7,401 nucleotides of DNA from Candidatus Omnitrophota bacterium (GCA_023142805.1 JAGLIU010000105.1:1-7401), one strand, 5' to 3'; positions 1 to 5,812 are shown, counted from the stretch's first letter. Notes: generated by a model from the sequence alone, not told the origin. Program-made: numbers and translations.

Positions 1-35
1 TCAGTCCCCTGCTCTACCGACTGAGCTACCGTGGC
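1..35 (-). tRNA. tRNA 5' half, gene cut by left window edge (probably tRNA-Phe)
   Basis: Read on the minus strand from 35 to 1, this gives nucleotides 1-35 of a tRNA. It has acceptor strand GCCACGG, then TA, a D arm with GCTC/GAGC stem and AGTCGGTA loop, A26, anticodon-stem strand GGGGA, and loop C32-T33-G34-A35. The gene continues left of the window. The anticodon begins GA-, which allows Phe (GAA), Val (GAC), Ile (GAT) or Leu (GAG). The GGGGA-CTGA sequence is the usual bacterial tRNA-Phe anticodon arm, so Phe is the best guess. An identical 37-base copy lies upstream at 168-204, and the only promoter seen lies beyond that copy. Whether this copy is complete cannot be judged here. Confidence 0.7.
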
Positions 36-109
36 ACTATCAAAAAAACTATTTCTATGTCAAAATTGACTAAGGAATTCAAAATCACTTACAAGGATTT
101 TCCGTCCGC

Positions 110-124
110 TTGGTCTTCGACCAA
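110..124. repeat. short perfect hairpin, 6-bp stem
   Basis: TTGGTC (110-115) pairs with GACCAA (119-124) around a TTC loop. It lies 16 bases from a second, larger hairpin with the same three-base loop size. The pair looks like a designed unit rather than chance, as in REP/BIME-type intergenic repeats. No T run follows on either strand, so it is unlikely to be a terminator. Confidence 0.5.
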
Positions 125-140
125 TGCTCCGGGCTCCTTC

Positions 141-161
141 GAACATCGCTAGGCGATGTTC
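141..161. repeat. perfect 9-bp hairpin next to the tRNA fragment
   Basis: GAACATCGC (141-149) pairs perfectly with GCGATGTTC (153-161) around a TAG loop. On the minus strand the hairpin begins where the 3' half of the anticodon stem should be (nucleotides 39-43 of the tRNA). It therefore replaces the rest of the tRNA after the truncated copy. No T run follows. Confidence 0.65.
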
Positions 162-167
162 TCGGTG

Positions 168-204
168 TCAGTCCCCTGCTCTACCGACTGAGCTACCGTG
201 GCAC
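168..204 (-). pseudogene. truncated tRNA copy, 5' half only
   Basis: Positions 168-204 match 1-37 at all 37 bases. The match includes two bases upstream of the tRNA 5' end, which is at 202 here. The fragment has the acceptor 5' strand, D arm and the first strand of the anticodon stem (GGGGA). The following bases at tRNA positions 39-43 are CGAGA instead of the needed TCCCC, and no T arm or acceptor 3' strand follows. It cannot fold as a tRNA. It lies directly downstream of the only visible tRNA promoter, so it is probably transcribed as a leader to the copy at the left edge. Confidence 0.7.
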
Positions 205-232
205 GGGTATTACGGGATTAAACTCGTATGAA

Positions 233-260
233 ATTATAGCATAGGCGCTGATTTAGGCAA
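233..260 (-). promoter_or_regulatory. sigma70-like promoter of the minus-strand tRNA locus
   Basis: On the minus strand, TTGCCT (260-255) is followed by a 16-bp spacer and a perfect TATAAT (238-233). Transcription would start near 226, about 24 bases before the truncated tRNA copy. The -35 box matches the consensus at four of six positions. Confidence 0.55.
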
Positions 261-311
261 GAGAAAACTGAAACATAAGACGGGAGAGTATCTTGGTGAG
301 AGTTTTTTATA

Positions 312-382
312 AGGTGTCATCTCGAGGGAGAGAGCCAAAGGCGAACGAGTCGAGAGATCTGAAAGAAGTGCTCCGAAGGAAC
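312..382. repeat. dispersed-repeat-like intergenic element
   Basis: The segment GGTGTCATCTCGA (313-325) and TCGAGAGATCT (350-360) form an imperfect inverted arrangement; CTCGA at 321-325 pairs exactly with TCGAG at 350-354. A second small TCC-GAA-GGA hairpin lies near 373-381. The form GTCATCTCGA...TCGAGAGATCT resembles families of intergenic repeats scattered through many bacterial genomes. Only one copy is in the window, so membership is inferred from appearance. No gene is seen in the stretch 261-433. Confidence 0.4.
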
Positions 383-433
383 TATTAAAAGGGTAGGCCG
401 GGATGAGAGGGGTAAAATTACAAGACTAAAAAT

Positions 434-461
434 TTGGAATAAAAAGAATATGTGTTATAAT
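434..461 (+). promoter_or_regulatory. sigma70-like promoter of tRNA-Thr
   Basis: TTGGAA (434-439) is followed by a 16-bp spacer and a perfect TATAAT (456-461). Initiation near 468 would give a precursor with a leader of about 27 bases before the tRNA 5' end at 495. Confidence 0.6.
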
Positions 462-494
462 TTGGATAGGAAAAAAGGTTTAACATCATTCAAT

Positions 495-570
495 GCCCGT
501 GTAGCTCAGTTGGTAGAGCAAAGCATTCGTAATGCTTAGGTCGGAGGTTCGACTCCTCTCGCGGGCTCCA
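495..570 (+). tRNA. tRNA-Thr (anticodon CGT)
   Basis: This is a complete 76-base cloverleaf. The acceptor GCCCGTG (495-501) pairs with CGCGGGC using one T-G pair. The D arm is GCTC/GAGC. The anticodon stem is AAGCA/TGCTT with loop TTCGTAA, so the anticodon is CGT at 528-530, reading ACG (Thr). The T arm is GGAGG/CCTCT with loop TTCGACT and one G-T pair. The discriminator base is T and CCA is encoded (568-570). It has its own promoter upstream and converges with the small cysteine-rich gene on the other strand. A T run follows the CCA directly (572-576), but no separate hairpin terminator is visible. Confidence 0.95.
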
Positions 571-590
571 CTTTTTGAATAGCAGCTGGA

Positions 591-755
591 TTATTTTTTC
601 AAAAGTTTAAGGATAGGGGCCCAGCACTTAGTATAAAACGAGCAGGAAGGGCAGCAGACATTTTCTTTGTTGTGTTCGCCTCTGTACCATTTTGTCTCAC
701 AGGTCCAGTAATTCTGACATTTTTCACAACAATTTAACTTTTTTTGTTTTTTCAT
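591..755 (-). CDS. small eight-cysteine protein, putative double metal-binding protein
   Basis: This is a 54-residue basic protein starting MKKQKKLN and ending in a lysine-rich tail. I do not recognise a named family. Cysteines are at 9, 10, 13, 19, 34, 35, 38 and 44, forming two copies of the same pattern, CC-x2-C-x5-C (CCEKCQNYWTC and CCPSCSFYTKC), 25 residues apart. Both copies have a Tyr between the third and fourth cysteine, and a Trp lies at or near the end of each. Four thiols per repeat suit one zinc or one iron-sulfur cluster each, but that is inference. There is no signal peptide or membrane segment. Support for a real gene comes from the repeated motif, a TTGAAA-17-TATAAT promoter at 832-804, and AGAGGA at 767-772, about 11 bases before the ATG. 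It is divergent from rnf, which hints at but does not show a redox link. Confidence 0.72.
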   Translation of the reverse strand: MKKQKKLNCCEKCQNYWTCETKWYRGEHNKENVCCPSCSFYTKCWAPILKLLKK

Positions 756-803
756 TTTTATGAAGATCCTCTTGAAGGGTTAGTATTAAGATCTATAAGT
801 GTG

Positions 804-832
804 ATTATATAACGGAACATACATATTTTCAA
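804..832 (-). promoter_or_regulatory. sigma70-like promoter of the small cysteine-rich gene
   Basis: On the minus strand, TTGAAA (832-827) is followed by an exact 17-bp spacer and TATAAT (809-804). Initiation near 797 leaves a leader of about 42 bases before the ATG at 755. It stands back to back with the rnf promoter, 38 bp away between -35 boxes, so one regulator could act on both. Confidence 0.6.
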
Positions 833-870
833 CAAAGAAGTAAAGAAAACGTAGAGTTTCTTTCTAACAA

Positions 871-898
871 TTGACAAACTTTAGACAGGATGTATAAT
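871..898 (+). promoter_or_regulatory. strong sigma70-like promoter of the rnf operon
   Basis: Both boxes match the consensus perfectly: TTGACA (871-876), a 16-bp spacer, and TATAAT (893-898). Initiation near 905 leaves a leader of about 29 bases, with GGAG (916-919) some 14 bases before the rnfC ATG at 934. No riboswitch-sized leader exists. I see no Rex-type or other clear operator palindrome around it. Confidence 0.8.
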
Positions 899-933
899 GA
901 GAATTCATAAAAATCGGAGAAAAAAAACAAAAA

Positions 934-2256
934 ATGAAAATTTTTACCTTTAAAGGGGGAATACACCCCCCGTATGAGAAAGATATCAGTATAAGTGAAC
1001 CGTTGAGAGAGGTTCCGAGACCGAAAATTTCGGTAGTTCTTCTATCCCAGCATATAGGCGCGGCGAATAAATCTATTGTAAATAAAGGGGATATAGTAGA
1101 AGAAGGGCAAAGGATAGGGGAAAGCGATAGTTTTGTGTCGAGTCCCGTGCATGCTCCATTTGCGGGAAAAATTCTGGATATTAAAAAAGCAATACATCCC
1201 GCGGTAGGACCTGGTATGTCCGTTTTTATCGAAACGGATCCGGAAAAACAAAAAAAGCAATATGAAGAAAAAGTGCCGTCAAAACTTACTCCTCAGGAGA
1301 TCATCGAAAAAGTAAAAAGTGCCGGTATTGTCGGGATGGGAGGAGCGGCTTTTCCTACACATGTCAAATTAAGTGTGCCGGAAGAAAAAAAGATTAAAAC
1401 TCTCATAATTAACGGAGCCGAATGTGAACCGTATCTTACTTGTGATCAATCTTTAATGACAAGGAAAACCAGAGAAATACTTAAGGGATTAGAACTTTTT
1501 ATGGAAGTACTCCATCCCGAAGAAATAGTTATTGCCATAGAGGACAATAAAAAGGCCGCGTTGTTCGCGTTTGAAAAAGAGCTAAAAAAAATATCCGCGG
1601 AAAGCGCGACTAAGATCAGGATCATTATGCTGGAGACGAAATATCCTCAGGGAGGAGAAAAGCAGCTTATAAAAGCTGTTTCAGGAAAAGAGGTGCCGCC
1701 CGGAGGACTTCCGTTAGATATAGGTTTTTTGGTTCAGAACATTGGAACACTTTATGCTGTTTACGAAGCTGTGTATAAAGGAAAACCGCTTATAGAAAGA
1801 ATTGTAACTATTTCAGGTGATTGTCTGCGCAGACCGGGTAATTATAAGATCCGGGTTGGGACAACCGTCAAGGACATCATTGAAAATGCCGGAATTGAAC
1901 TTTATAAGGATCCCAAAAAGATACTTTTCGGAGGGCCGATGATGGGGTTTGCTCAGGCACAGATTGAAGTTCCCGTTCTGAAAAGCACGGCAGGGATATT
2001 GTTTTTATCGGAAGATAAAGCTTCGGTCTTTGAGGAAACACCGTGTATTAAATGCGCGAAATGTGTAGACGTTTGTCCTGTAAGACTTATCCCGACGGAT
2101 ATAATGAAGAATGTGAAAAAGAAAAAGTGGGAGAACGTAGAGAGCCTGCATGTATCCGATTGCATGGAATGCGGAGCGTGTAATTATTCATGTCCGGCGC
2201 GAATTCCTCTTGTGCATTATATAAAAGAAGGCAAAGCCGCTATCGCAAAGAGATAA
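934..2256 (+). CDS. rnfC: Rnf complex subunit RnfC (NADH-binding, peripheral)
   Basis: RnfC is the soluble subunit on the cytoplasmic face that exchanges electrons with NAD+/NADH through FMN and two [4Fe-4S] clusters. The 440 residues open with the family motif FKGGIHPP (6-13). A lipoyl-like barrel region follows (about 52-80, GD-V-EGQ-IG ... APFAGKI). The nucleotide/FMN region has GMGGAAFPTH (134-143) and NGAECEP (160-166). Next come an SLBB-like stretch starting near 290 (VTISG) and GGPMMG (333-338). Two ferredoxin motifs close the protein: C371, C374, C377, C381 and C410, C413, C416, C420. The long C-terminal repeat extension of gammaproteobacterial RsxC is absent, so the length matches the clostridial and Thermotoga form. 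It is first in the operon, behind a strong promoter, and ends 4 bases before rnfD. Confidence 0.97.
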   Translation: MKIFTFKGGIHPPYEKDISISEPLREVPRPKISVVLLSQHIGAANKSIVNKGDIVEEGQRIGESDSFVSSPVHAPFAGKILDIKKAIHPAVGPGMSVFIETDPEKQKKQYEEKVPSKLTPQEIIEKVKSAGIVGMGGAAFPTHVKLSVPEEKKIKTLIINGAECEPYLTCDQSLMTRKTREILKGLELFMEVLHPEEIVIAIEDNKKAALFAFEKELKKISAESATKIRIIMLETKYPQGGEKQLIKAVSGKEVPPGGLPLDIGFLVQNIGTLYAVYEAVYKGKPLIERIVTISGDCLRRPGNYKIRVGTTVKDIIENAGIELYKDPKKILFGGPMMGFAQAQIEVPVLKSTAGILFLSEDKASVFEETPCIKCAKCVDVCPVRLIPTDIMKNVKKKKWENVESLHVSDCMECGACNYSCPARIPLVHYIKEGKAAIAKR

Positions 2257-2260
2257 AAAA

Positions 2261-3205
2261 ATGAAAAAAACTACGATAAATATATCGCCACATATTTTTT
2301 CGACGACCGATACTAAAAGGCTCATGCGGGGAGTTATTAGAGCGTTGATCCCGGCAGTAGCCGCCTCTTTATATTTTTATAGAGAAAAGGCTTTATGGGT
2401 GATAGTGACTTCTGTTGCCGGGACGGTTTTAACAGAGTGGATATTGCAAAAAACAAGGAAACGTAAGATAACTATAGGGGATTATAGCGCGGTTCTTACG
2501 GGACTCTTATTGGCGCTTGTATTGCCTCCGGCAATTCCTTTATGGATGAGTTTTTTAGGAGGGGTTATCGCGATAGGGCTGGGTAAAGAAGTTTTTGGCG
2601 GGTTGGGTTGTAATATTTTTAATCCGGCTCTTTTGGCAAGAGCGTTTCTTATGGCGGCTTTTCCTGTAGCTCTTACAACGTGGACAAATCCCGTGGGAGT
2701 GGATGTTGTTTCAACGGCCACCCCGTTAGCGGTAGCAAAGTTCGAATATACCGTTACTCCGTATATGGAGCTTTTTATCGGTAATGTTGGAGGATCTTTA
2801 GGGGAAACTTCAGCAATAGCACTTTTGGTAGGGATAGGATATTTGCTGTATAAAAAGATCATAGATCATAGGATCCTGGTTGGGTTTATCGGAACAGCTT
2901 TTATTTTCGCGGCAGTAGCGAATATTGTAAATGGAGAGATCTTTATGCCGCCGTTATTTCATGTTCTGGCGGGCGGACTGCTTTTGGGCGCGGGATTTAT
3001 GGCGACAGATCCGGTAACTTCGCCTATTACGGCTAAAGGTAGGTGGGTGTTTGGAATAGGTTGCGGGTTAGTTTCTATGACAATAAGATTTTGGGGAGGA
3101 TTACCGGAAGGGGTAATGTATTCAATACTTTTAATGAACGCGTTAACGCCGCTCATTAATAAAATGTCCAGGCCGGGAAGATATGGAGTTAAAAATGGAA
3201 AATGA
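2261..3205 (+). CDS. rnfD: Rnf complex membrane subunit RnfD
   Basis: RnfD is an integral membrane subunit that carries a covalently bound FMN and is thought to form much of the ion path. It is homologous to NqrB. The 314-residue protein is almost entirely hydrophobic after a short cytoplasmic start, with about nine or ten likely helices. Family landmarks are GGLGCNIFNPALLARAF (113-129) and MATDPVTSPIT near the C-terminal third. The expected flavin attachment site is Thr154 in VVSTATPL; many relatives have SGATPL here, so Gly is replaced by Thr. The start has AAGAGA (2248-2253) about 7 bases upstream and lies 4 bases after rnfC. The 3' end overlaps rnfG by 11 bases, which supports coupled translation. 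Flavinylation would need an ApbE-type transferase, which is not in this window. Confidence 0.96.
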   Translation: MKKTTINISPHIFSTTDTKRLMRGVIRALIPAVAASLYFYREKALWVIVTSVAGTVLTEWILQKTRKRKITIGDYSAVLTGLLLALVLPPAIPLWMSFLGGVIAIGLGKEVFGGLGCNIFNPALLARAFLMAAFPVALTTWTNPVGVDVVSTATPLAVAKFEYTVTPYMELFIGNVGGSLGETSAIALLVGIGYLLYKKIIDHRILVGFIGTAFIFAAVANIVNGEIFMPPLFHVLAGGLLLGAGFMATDPVTSPITAKGRWVFGIGCGLVSMTIRFWGGLPEGVMYSILLMNALTPLINKMSRPGRYGVKNGK

Positions 3206-3788
3206 TAAAATAAAGAAGATGTTTGCCGGCAGTGTTGTAAGAATGATAGCGGCATTGACCATAGTCGGGGTGATGTCGGGGGCGTCTTTAGTTTTTGTGT
3301 ATAATTACGCGATGCCTAGAATAAAAAACAATATAAAAGAGGAAACGCAAAAAGCTATAAAAAACATTTTTCCCGAAGCGGAGCAAATAAAAAAAGAAGA
3401 AGGATACTACAGCGTAAATAACAGCAAAGGAGATCTTTTAGGATATGCTTTTACGGCGGAAGGAAATGGGTATCAGGGAACGATCAAGTTATTAGCGGGC
3501 ATAAGCCCGGATCTTTTGGAAACAATAGGGATGGAAGTTCTTGAATCTCAGGAAACACCCGGGTTGGGAGCGGAGATAGCAACACCTAAGTTCAAAAAGC
3601 AATTTAACGGATTACCAATAGACGGTAATATAGAATATGTTAAGAACAAAAAACCCGAAAAACCAAATGAAATAGAAGCTATAGCCGGAGCGACGATTTC
3701 TTCCAGAGCGGTTGTCAATATACTGAATAAGAAAATAGATAAAATGAAAACGATCATAAGTTCAGTAGACGAGGGGCAAGGGAAATGA
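3195..3788 (+). CDS. rnfG: Rnf complex flavoprotein subunit RnfG
   Basis: RnfG has one N-terminal membrane helix (about residues 16-38) and an FMN-binding domain outside the cytoplasm, homologous to NqrC. It carries covalent FMN on a threonine. The 197-residue chain shows ETPGLG (120-125), typical of the family, and the attachment motif AGATISS with Thr167 as the likely flavin site. Relatives usually have D-x-x-S/T-G-A-T; here the positions read E and A before GAT. I chose the ATG at 3195 because GGAG (3185-3188) sits 6 bases before it. An in-frame ATG at 3183 would add four residues but is poorly spaced from any ribosome binding site. The gene overlaps rnfD by 11 bases and rnfE by 4 (ATGA). 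Confidence 0.95.
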   Translation: MENDKIKKMFAGSVVRMIAALTIVGVMSGASLVFVYNYAMPRIKNNIKEETQKAIKNIFPEAEQIKKEEGYYSVNNSKGDLLGYAFTAEGNGYQGTIKLLAGISPDLLETIGMEVLESQETPGLGAEIATPKFKKQFNGLPIDGNIEYVKNKKPEKPNEIEAIAGATISSRAVVNILNKKIDKMKTIISSVDEGQGK

Positions 3789-4390
3789 TAAAAGATTTTG
3801 TTAAAGGATTGTGGAGAGAAAACCCGGTATTCGTGCAAGTTTTAGGAATGTGTCCGACTCTCGCGGTTACCACGAAAGCGGTCTTTGGACTTTCAATGGG
3901 GCTGGCAACAACGTTTGTTGTTGTAGCGTCAGGAGTAGTGATATCCGCTATCAGAAAGTTTGTACCGGAACAAGTTCGAATACCGATGTTCACGGTTGTT
4001 ATAGCTACTTTTGTAACAGTGGCGGATTATGTGCTCAAAGCGAATTTTTATCAAATAAGCAAAGCCCTGGGGCCGTATATTCCCCTCATTGTAGTTAATT
4101 GTGTTATTCTTGGCAGAGCGGAAGCTTTTGCCTCAAAGAACAATGTATCGCGGTCTTTTTTGGACGCGTTGGGAATGGGAATAGGGTTTACATGCGCGCT
4201 TATCATTCTGGGCGGGGTAAGAGAAATATTAGGCGCGGGTACGATCTTCGGATACAGGATACTATGGGAAGGATTTACTAATTGGATAATAATGATACTG
4301 CCGGCGGGAGCTTTTATAACTTTAGGACTTCTTGTCGGGGCTTTTAATATGATAGACAAAAAGGTAAAAGGACAAAGATGCGGGAACTGA
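3785..4390 (+). CDS. rnfE: Rnf complex membrane subunit RnfE
   Basis: RnfE pairs with RnfA in the membrane and is homologous to NqrD. In the homologous Nqr and in Rnf structures, cysteines of the two subunits hold an iron-sulfur centre in mid-membrane that passes electrons across. The 201 residues contain about six helices. The diagnostic region NPVFVQVLGMCPTLAVT (13-29) carries Cys23, and VVNCVILGRAEAF carries Cys106; these are the expected cluster ligands. The start overlaps the rnfG stop by ATGA, and the end overlaps rnfA by 13 bases. RnfE and RnfA are distant paralogues with inverted topology, and the repeated LG-C-P and NC-ILG motifs show this here. Confidence 0.96.
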   Translation: MIKDFVKGLWRENPVFVQVLGMCPTLAVTTKAVFGLSMGLATTFVVVASGVVISAIRKFVPEQVRIPMFTVVIATFVTVADYVLKANFYQISKALGPYIPLIVVNCVILGRAEAFASKNNVSRSFLDALGMGIGFTCALIILGGVREILGAGTIFGYRILWEGFTNWIIMILPAGAFITLGLLVGAFNMIDKKVKGQRCGN

Positions 4391-4959
4391 TCGTTATATT
4401 AATAGCCGCGAGTATAACAAACAATTTTGTTCTGACGTATTTTTTAGGCATATGTCCTTTTATCGGCGTATCGAACAAGATAGACAGCGCGATAGGTTTG
4501 GGGATAGCAACGACATTTGTTATGACCATGGCAGCTACAGTTACGTGGTTGATATATTACTATATCTTAATCCCATTTAACCTGGTGTTCTTGCAGTATG
4601 TGGCGTTTATTATAGTAATCGCGAGTTTTGTGCAATTCGTGGAAATGTTCATAAGAAAAGTTTCTCCTCCGTTATACAAAACTTTGGGAATTTTTCTTCC
4701 TCTTATAACTACCAATTGCGCGATCCTCGGGCTTACGCTTTTTATGGTGTTGAGAAATTATACTTTCCCGCAAGCTGTTGTTTTCGGGTTGGGAGCGGGG
4801 ATAGGTTTTACGTTAGCGTTGGTTATTATGGCAGGGATAAGAGAAGAACTTGAATTTGCCGATATACCTGAACCGTTAAAAGGAACAGGTATAACTTTGA
4901 TAGTGGCCGGGATGCTTGCCTTGGCGTTCATGGGATTCGGAGGAATAATTAGCGGATAA
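4378..4959 (+). CDS. rnfA: Rnf complex membrane subunit RnfA
   Basis: RnfA is the partner of RnfE and is homologous to NqrE. It has six predicted helices in 193 residues. NNFVLTYFLGICPFIGVSNK (15-34) contains Cys26, and TTNCAILGL contains Cys114. These match the two cysteines known to ligate the intramembrane iron-sulfur centre together with the RnfE pair. The NN-VL--FLGICPF-GVS signature is the family hallmark and separates it from RnfE. The start codon lies 13 bases inside rnfE. The GGACAAAGATG context has GGA about 7 bases upstream, with AAAG next to the ATG, which suggests translational coupling. The stop is 3 bases before rnfB. Confidence 0.96.
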   Translation: MRELIVILIAASITNNFVLTYFLGICPFIGVSNKIDSAIGLGIATTFVMTMAATVTWLIYYYILIPFNLVFLQYVAFIIVIASFVQFVEMFIRKVSPPLYKTLGIFLPLITTNCAILGLTLFMVLRNYTFPQAVVFGLGAGIGFTLALVIMAGIREELEFADIPEPLKGTGITLIVAGMLALAFMGFGGIISG

Positions 4960-4962
4960 AAA

Positions 4963-5769
4963 ATGGATAATTTAGTTATAGCATCAATACTTAGCATGGC
5001 GGGACTTTCGATTTTTTTCGCTTCAGTATTAGCTTTTGCGGACAAAAAACTGAAAGTTGAAGAAGATCCTGAGGTGGATAGGATCAACCATCTTTTACCG
5101 GGAGTTAACTGCGGAGCTTGCGGGTTTTTAAGTTGCCACGATTTCGCGGAGCATATTGTTAACGAAGGGGCGGATCCGGCAAAGTGCCGCGTTGTAGATA
5201 AGGAGACCAGAGAAGAAATTTGTAAGGATATGGGGATTTCCGGAGGAGAGACCTATTCTGTGATTCCTCTGATCCATTGCGCGGCCGAAGAAAAAAACAA
5301 AAAGTTTACCGCGGAATATAGAGGGATAAAAACATGTAGCGCGGCAAATCTTGTTTTCGGAGGAGGGCTTGAGTGCCAGTATGGATGTATGGGCTTGGGA
5401 GATTGTACCAGAGTATGTCCTTTTGGAGCGCTCTATATGGAAAATGGGCTTCCAAGAGTTGATCAGACGAAATGTACGGGATGTGGAAAATGTGAAAAAG
5501 CTTGTCCAAGGAACATAATAAGTATGCGGGAGAAAAAAACAGAGGAACTGTATTATGTAGCATGTTCAAGTCATGATACAGCTTTGAGGGTGAGGCAAGT
5601 GTGCGGGGTAGGGTGTATAGCTTGTGGAATATGCGTGAAACTGTCCCCTAAAGAATTTTTTAAGGTCGAAGACAATTTATCACACGCGGATTTTTCTAAA
5701 CAATCTGACCAGAAAACAGCGGAGATGCTCGCGGGGAAGTGTCCTACAAAAGTAATAAAAAAGTTGTAA
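4963..5769 (+). CDS. rnfB: Rnf complex ferredoxin-like subunit RnfB
   Basis: RnfB is the electron entry subunit facing the cytoplasm and accepts electrons from reduced ferredoxin. An N-terminal helix (about 4-25) anchors it. A four-cysteine [4Fe-4S] domain follows: C50, C53, C58, C75 (GVNCGACGFLSCHDFAE). The central double-cluster ferredoxin domain has C138, C142, C148, C152 and C171, C174, C177, C181. The C-terminal third has C214, C218, C221, C224 and then S228-P instead of the usual Cys-Pro. The second motif there keeps only C260 (GKCPTKVI). This leaves ligands for one cluster (C218, C221, C224, C260) and none for its partner. At 268 residues it is of usual length for the operon type. The ribosome binding site is weak: GGAGGA at 4939-4944 is 18 bases away, so coupling to rnfA is likely. 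Confidence 0.96.
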   Translation: MDNLVIASILSMAGLSIFFASVLAFADKKLKVEEDPEVDRINHLLPGVNCGACGFLSCHDFAEHIVNEGADPAKCRVVDKETREEICKDMGISGGETYSVIPLIHCAAEEKNKKFTAEYRGIKTCSAANLVFGGGLECQYGCMGLGDCTRVCPFGALYMENGLPRVDQTKCTGCGKCEKACPRNIISMREKKTEELYYVACSSHDTALRVRQVCGVGCIACGICVKLSPKEFFKVEDNLSHADFSKQSDQKTAEMLAGKCPTKVIKKL

Positions 5770-5812
5770 AGTGTAAATTTTAAGGAAGAAAAGAAAAATT
5801 CTGAATAAAAAA

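Larger units (their letters stand above)
38..167 (-). repeat. 130-bp hairpin-bearing insert between two identical tRNA 5' halves
   Basis: This segment separates the two identical 37-bp tRNA 5' ends (1-37 and 168-204). It contains two perfect hairpins with three-base loops, described separately, and a GC-richer part (about 101-167) joined to an AT-rich part (38-100). No open reading frame or tRNA 3' half is visible in it. It could be a small non-autonomous element inserted at the anticodon loop, or the remains of a duplication. A REP-like dispersed repeat would also look like this. Its copy number elsewhere in the genome cannot be seen from the window. Confidence 0.5.

Noticed and set aside
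1..204. Group I intron in the anticodon loop of the tRNA
   Set aside because: The interruption is at the anticodon loop, but the spacer is only about 130 bp, shows no group I core, and is followed by a repeat of the 5' exon rather than the 3' exon.
1..204. CRISPR-like repeat pair
   Set aside because: There are only two copies, and the 37-bp repeat is clearly a tRNA 5' half. The spacer is 130 bp, far longer than CRISPR spacers.
840..933. Rex (NADH-sensing) operator in front of rnfC
   Set aside because: Rex regulation would make sense for an Rnf operon, but no TTGTGAA-N4-TTCACAA-like palindrome is present near the promoter.
2482..2862. 126-codon open frame on the minus strand opposite rnfD
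   Set aside because: It is proline- and serine-rich shadow coding produced by the hydrophobic codons of rnfD, with no independent signals.
3183..3197. Upstream ATG at 3183 as the start of rnfG
   Set aside because: It is in frame but has a poorly spaced ribosome binding site, whereas GGAG lies 6 bases before the ATG at 3195.
3811..4098. 95-codon plus-strand frame inside rnfE
   Set aside because: It is an alternative frame wholly inside rnfE, which carries the conserved cysteine motifs. No start signal or family resemblance supports a nested gene.
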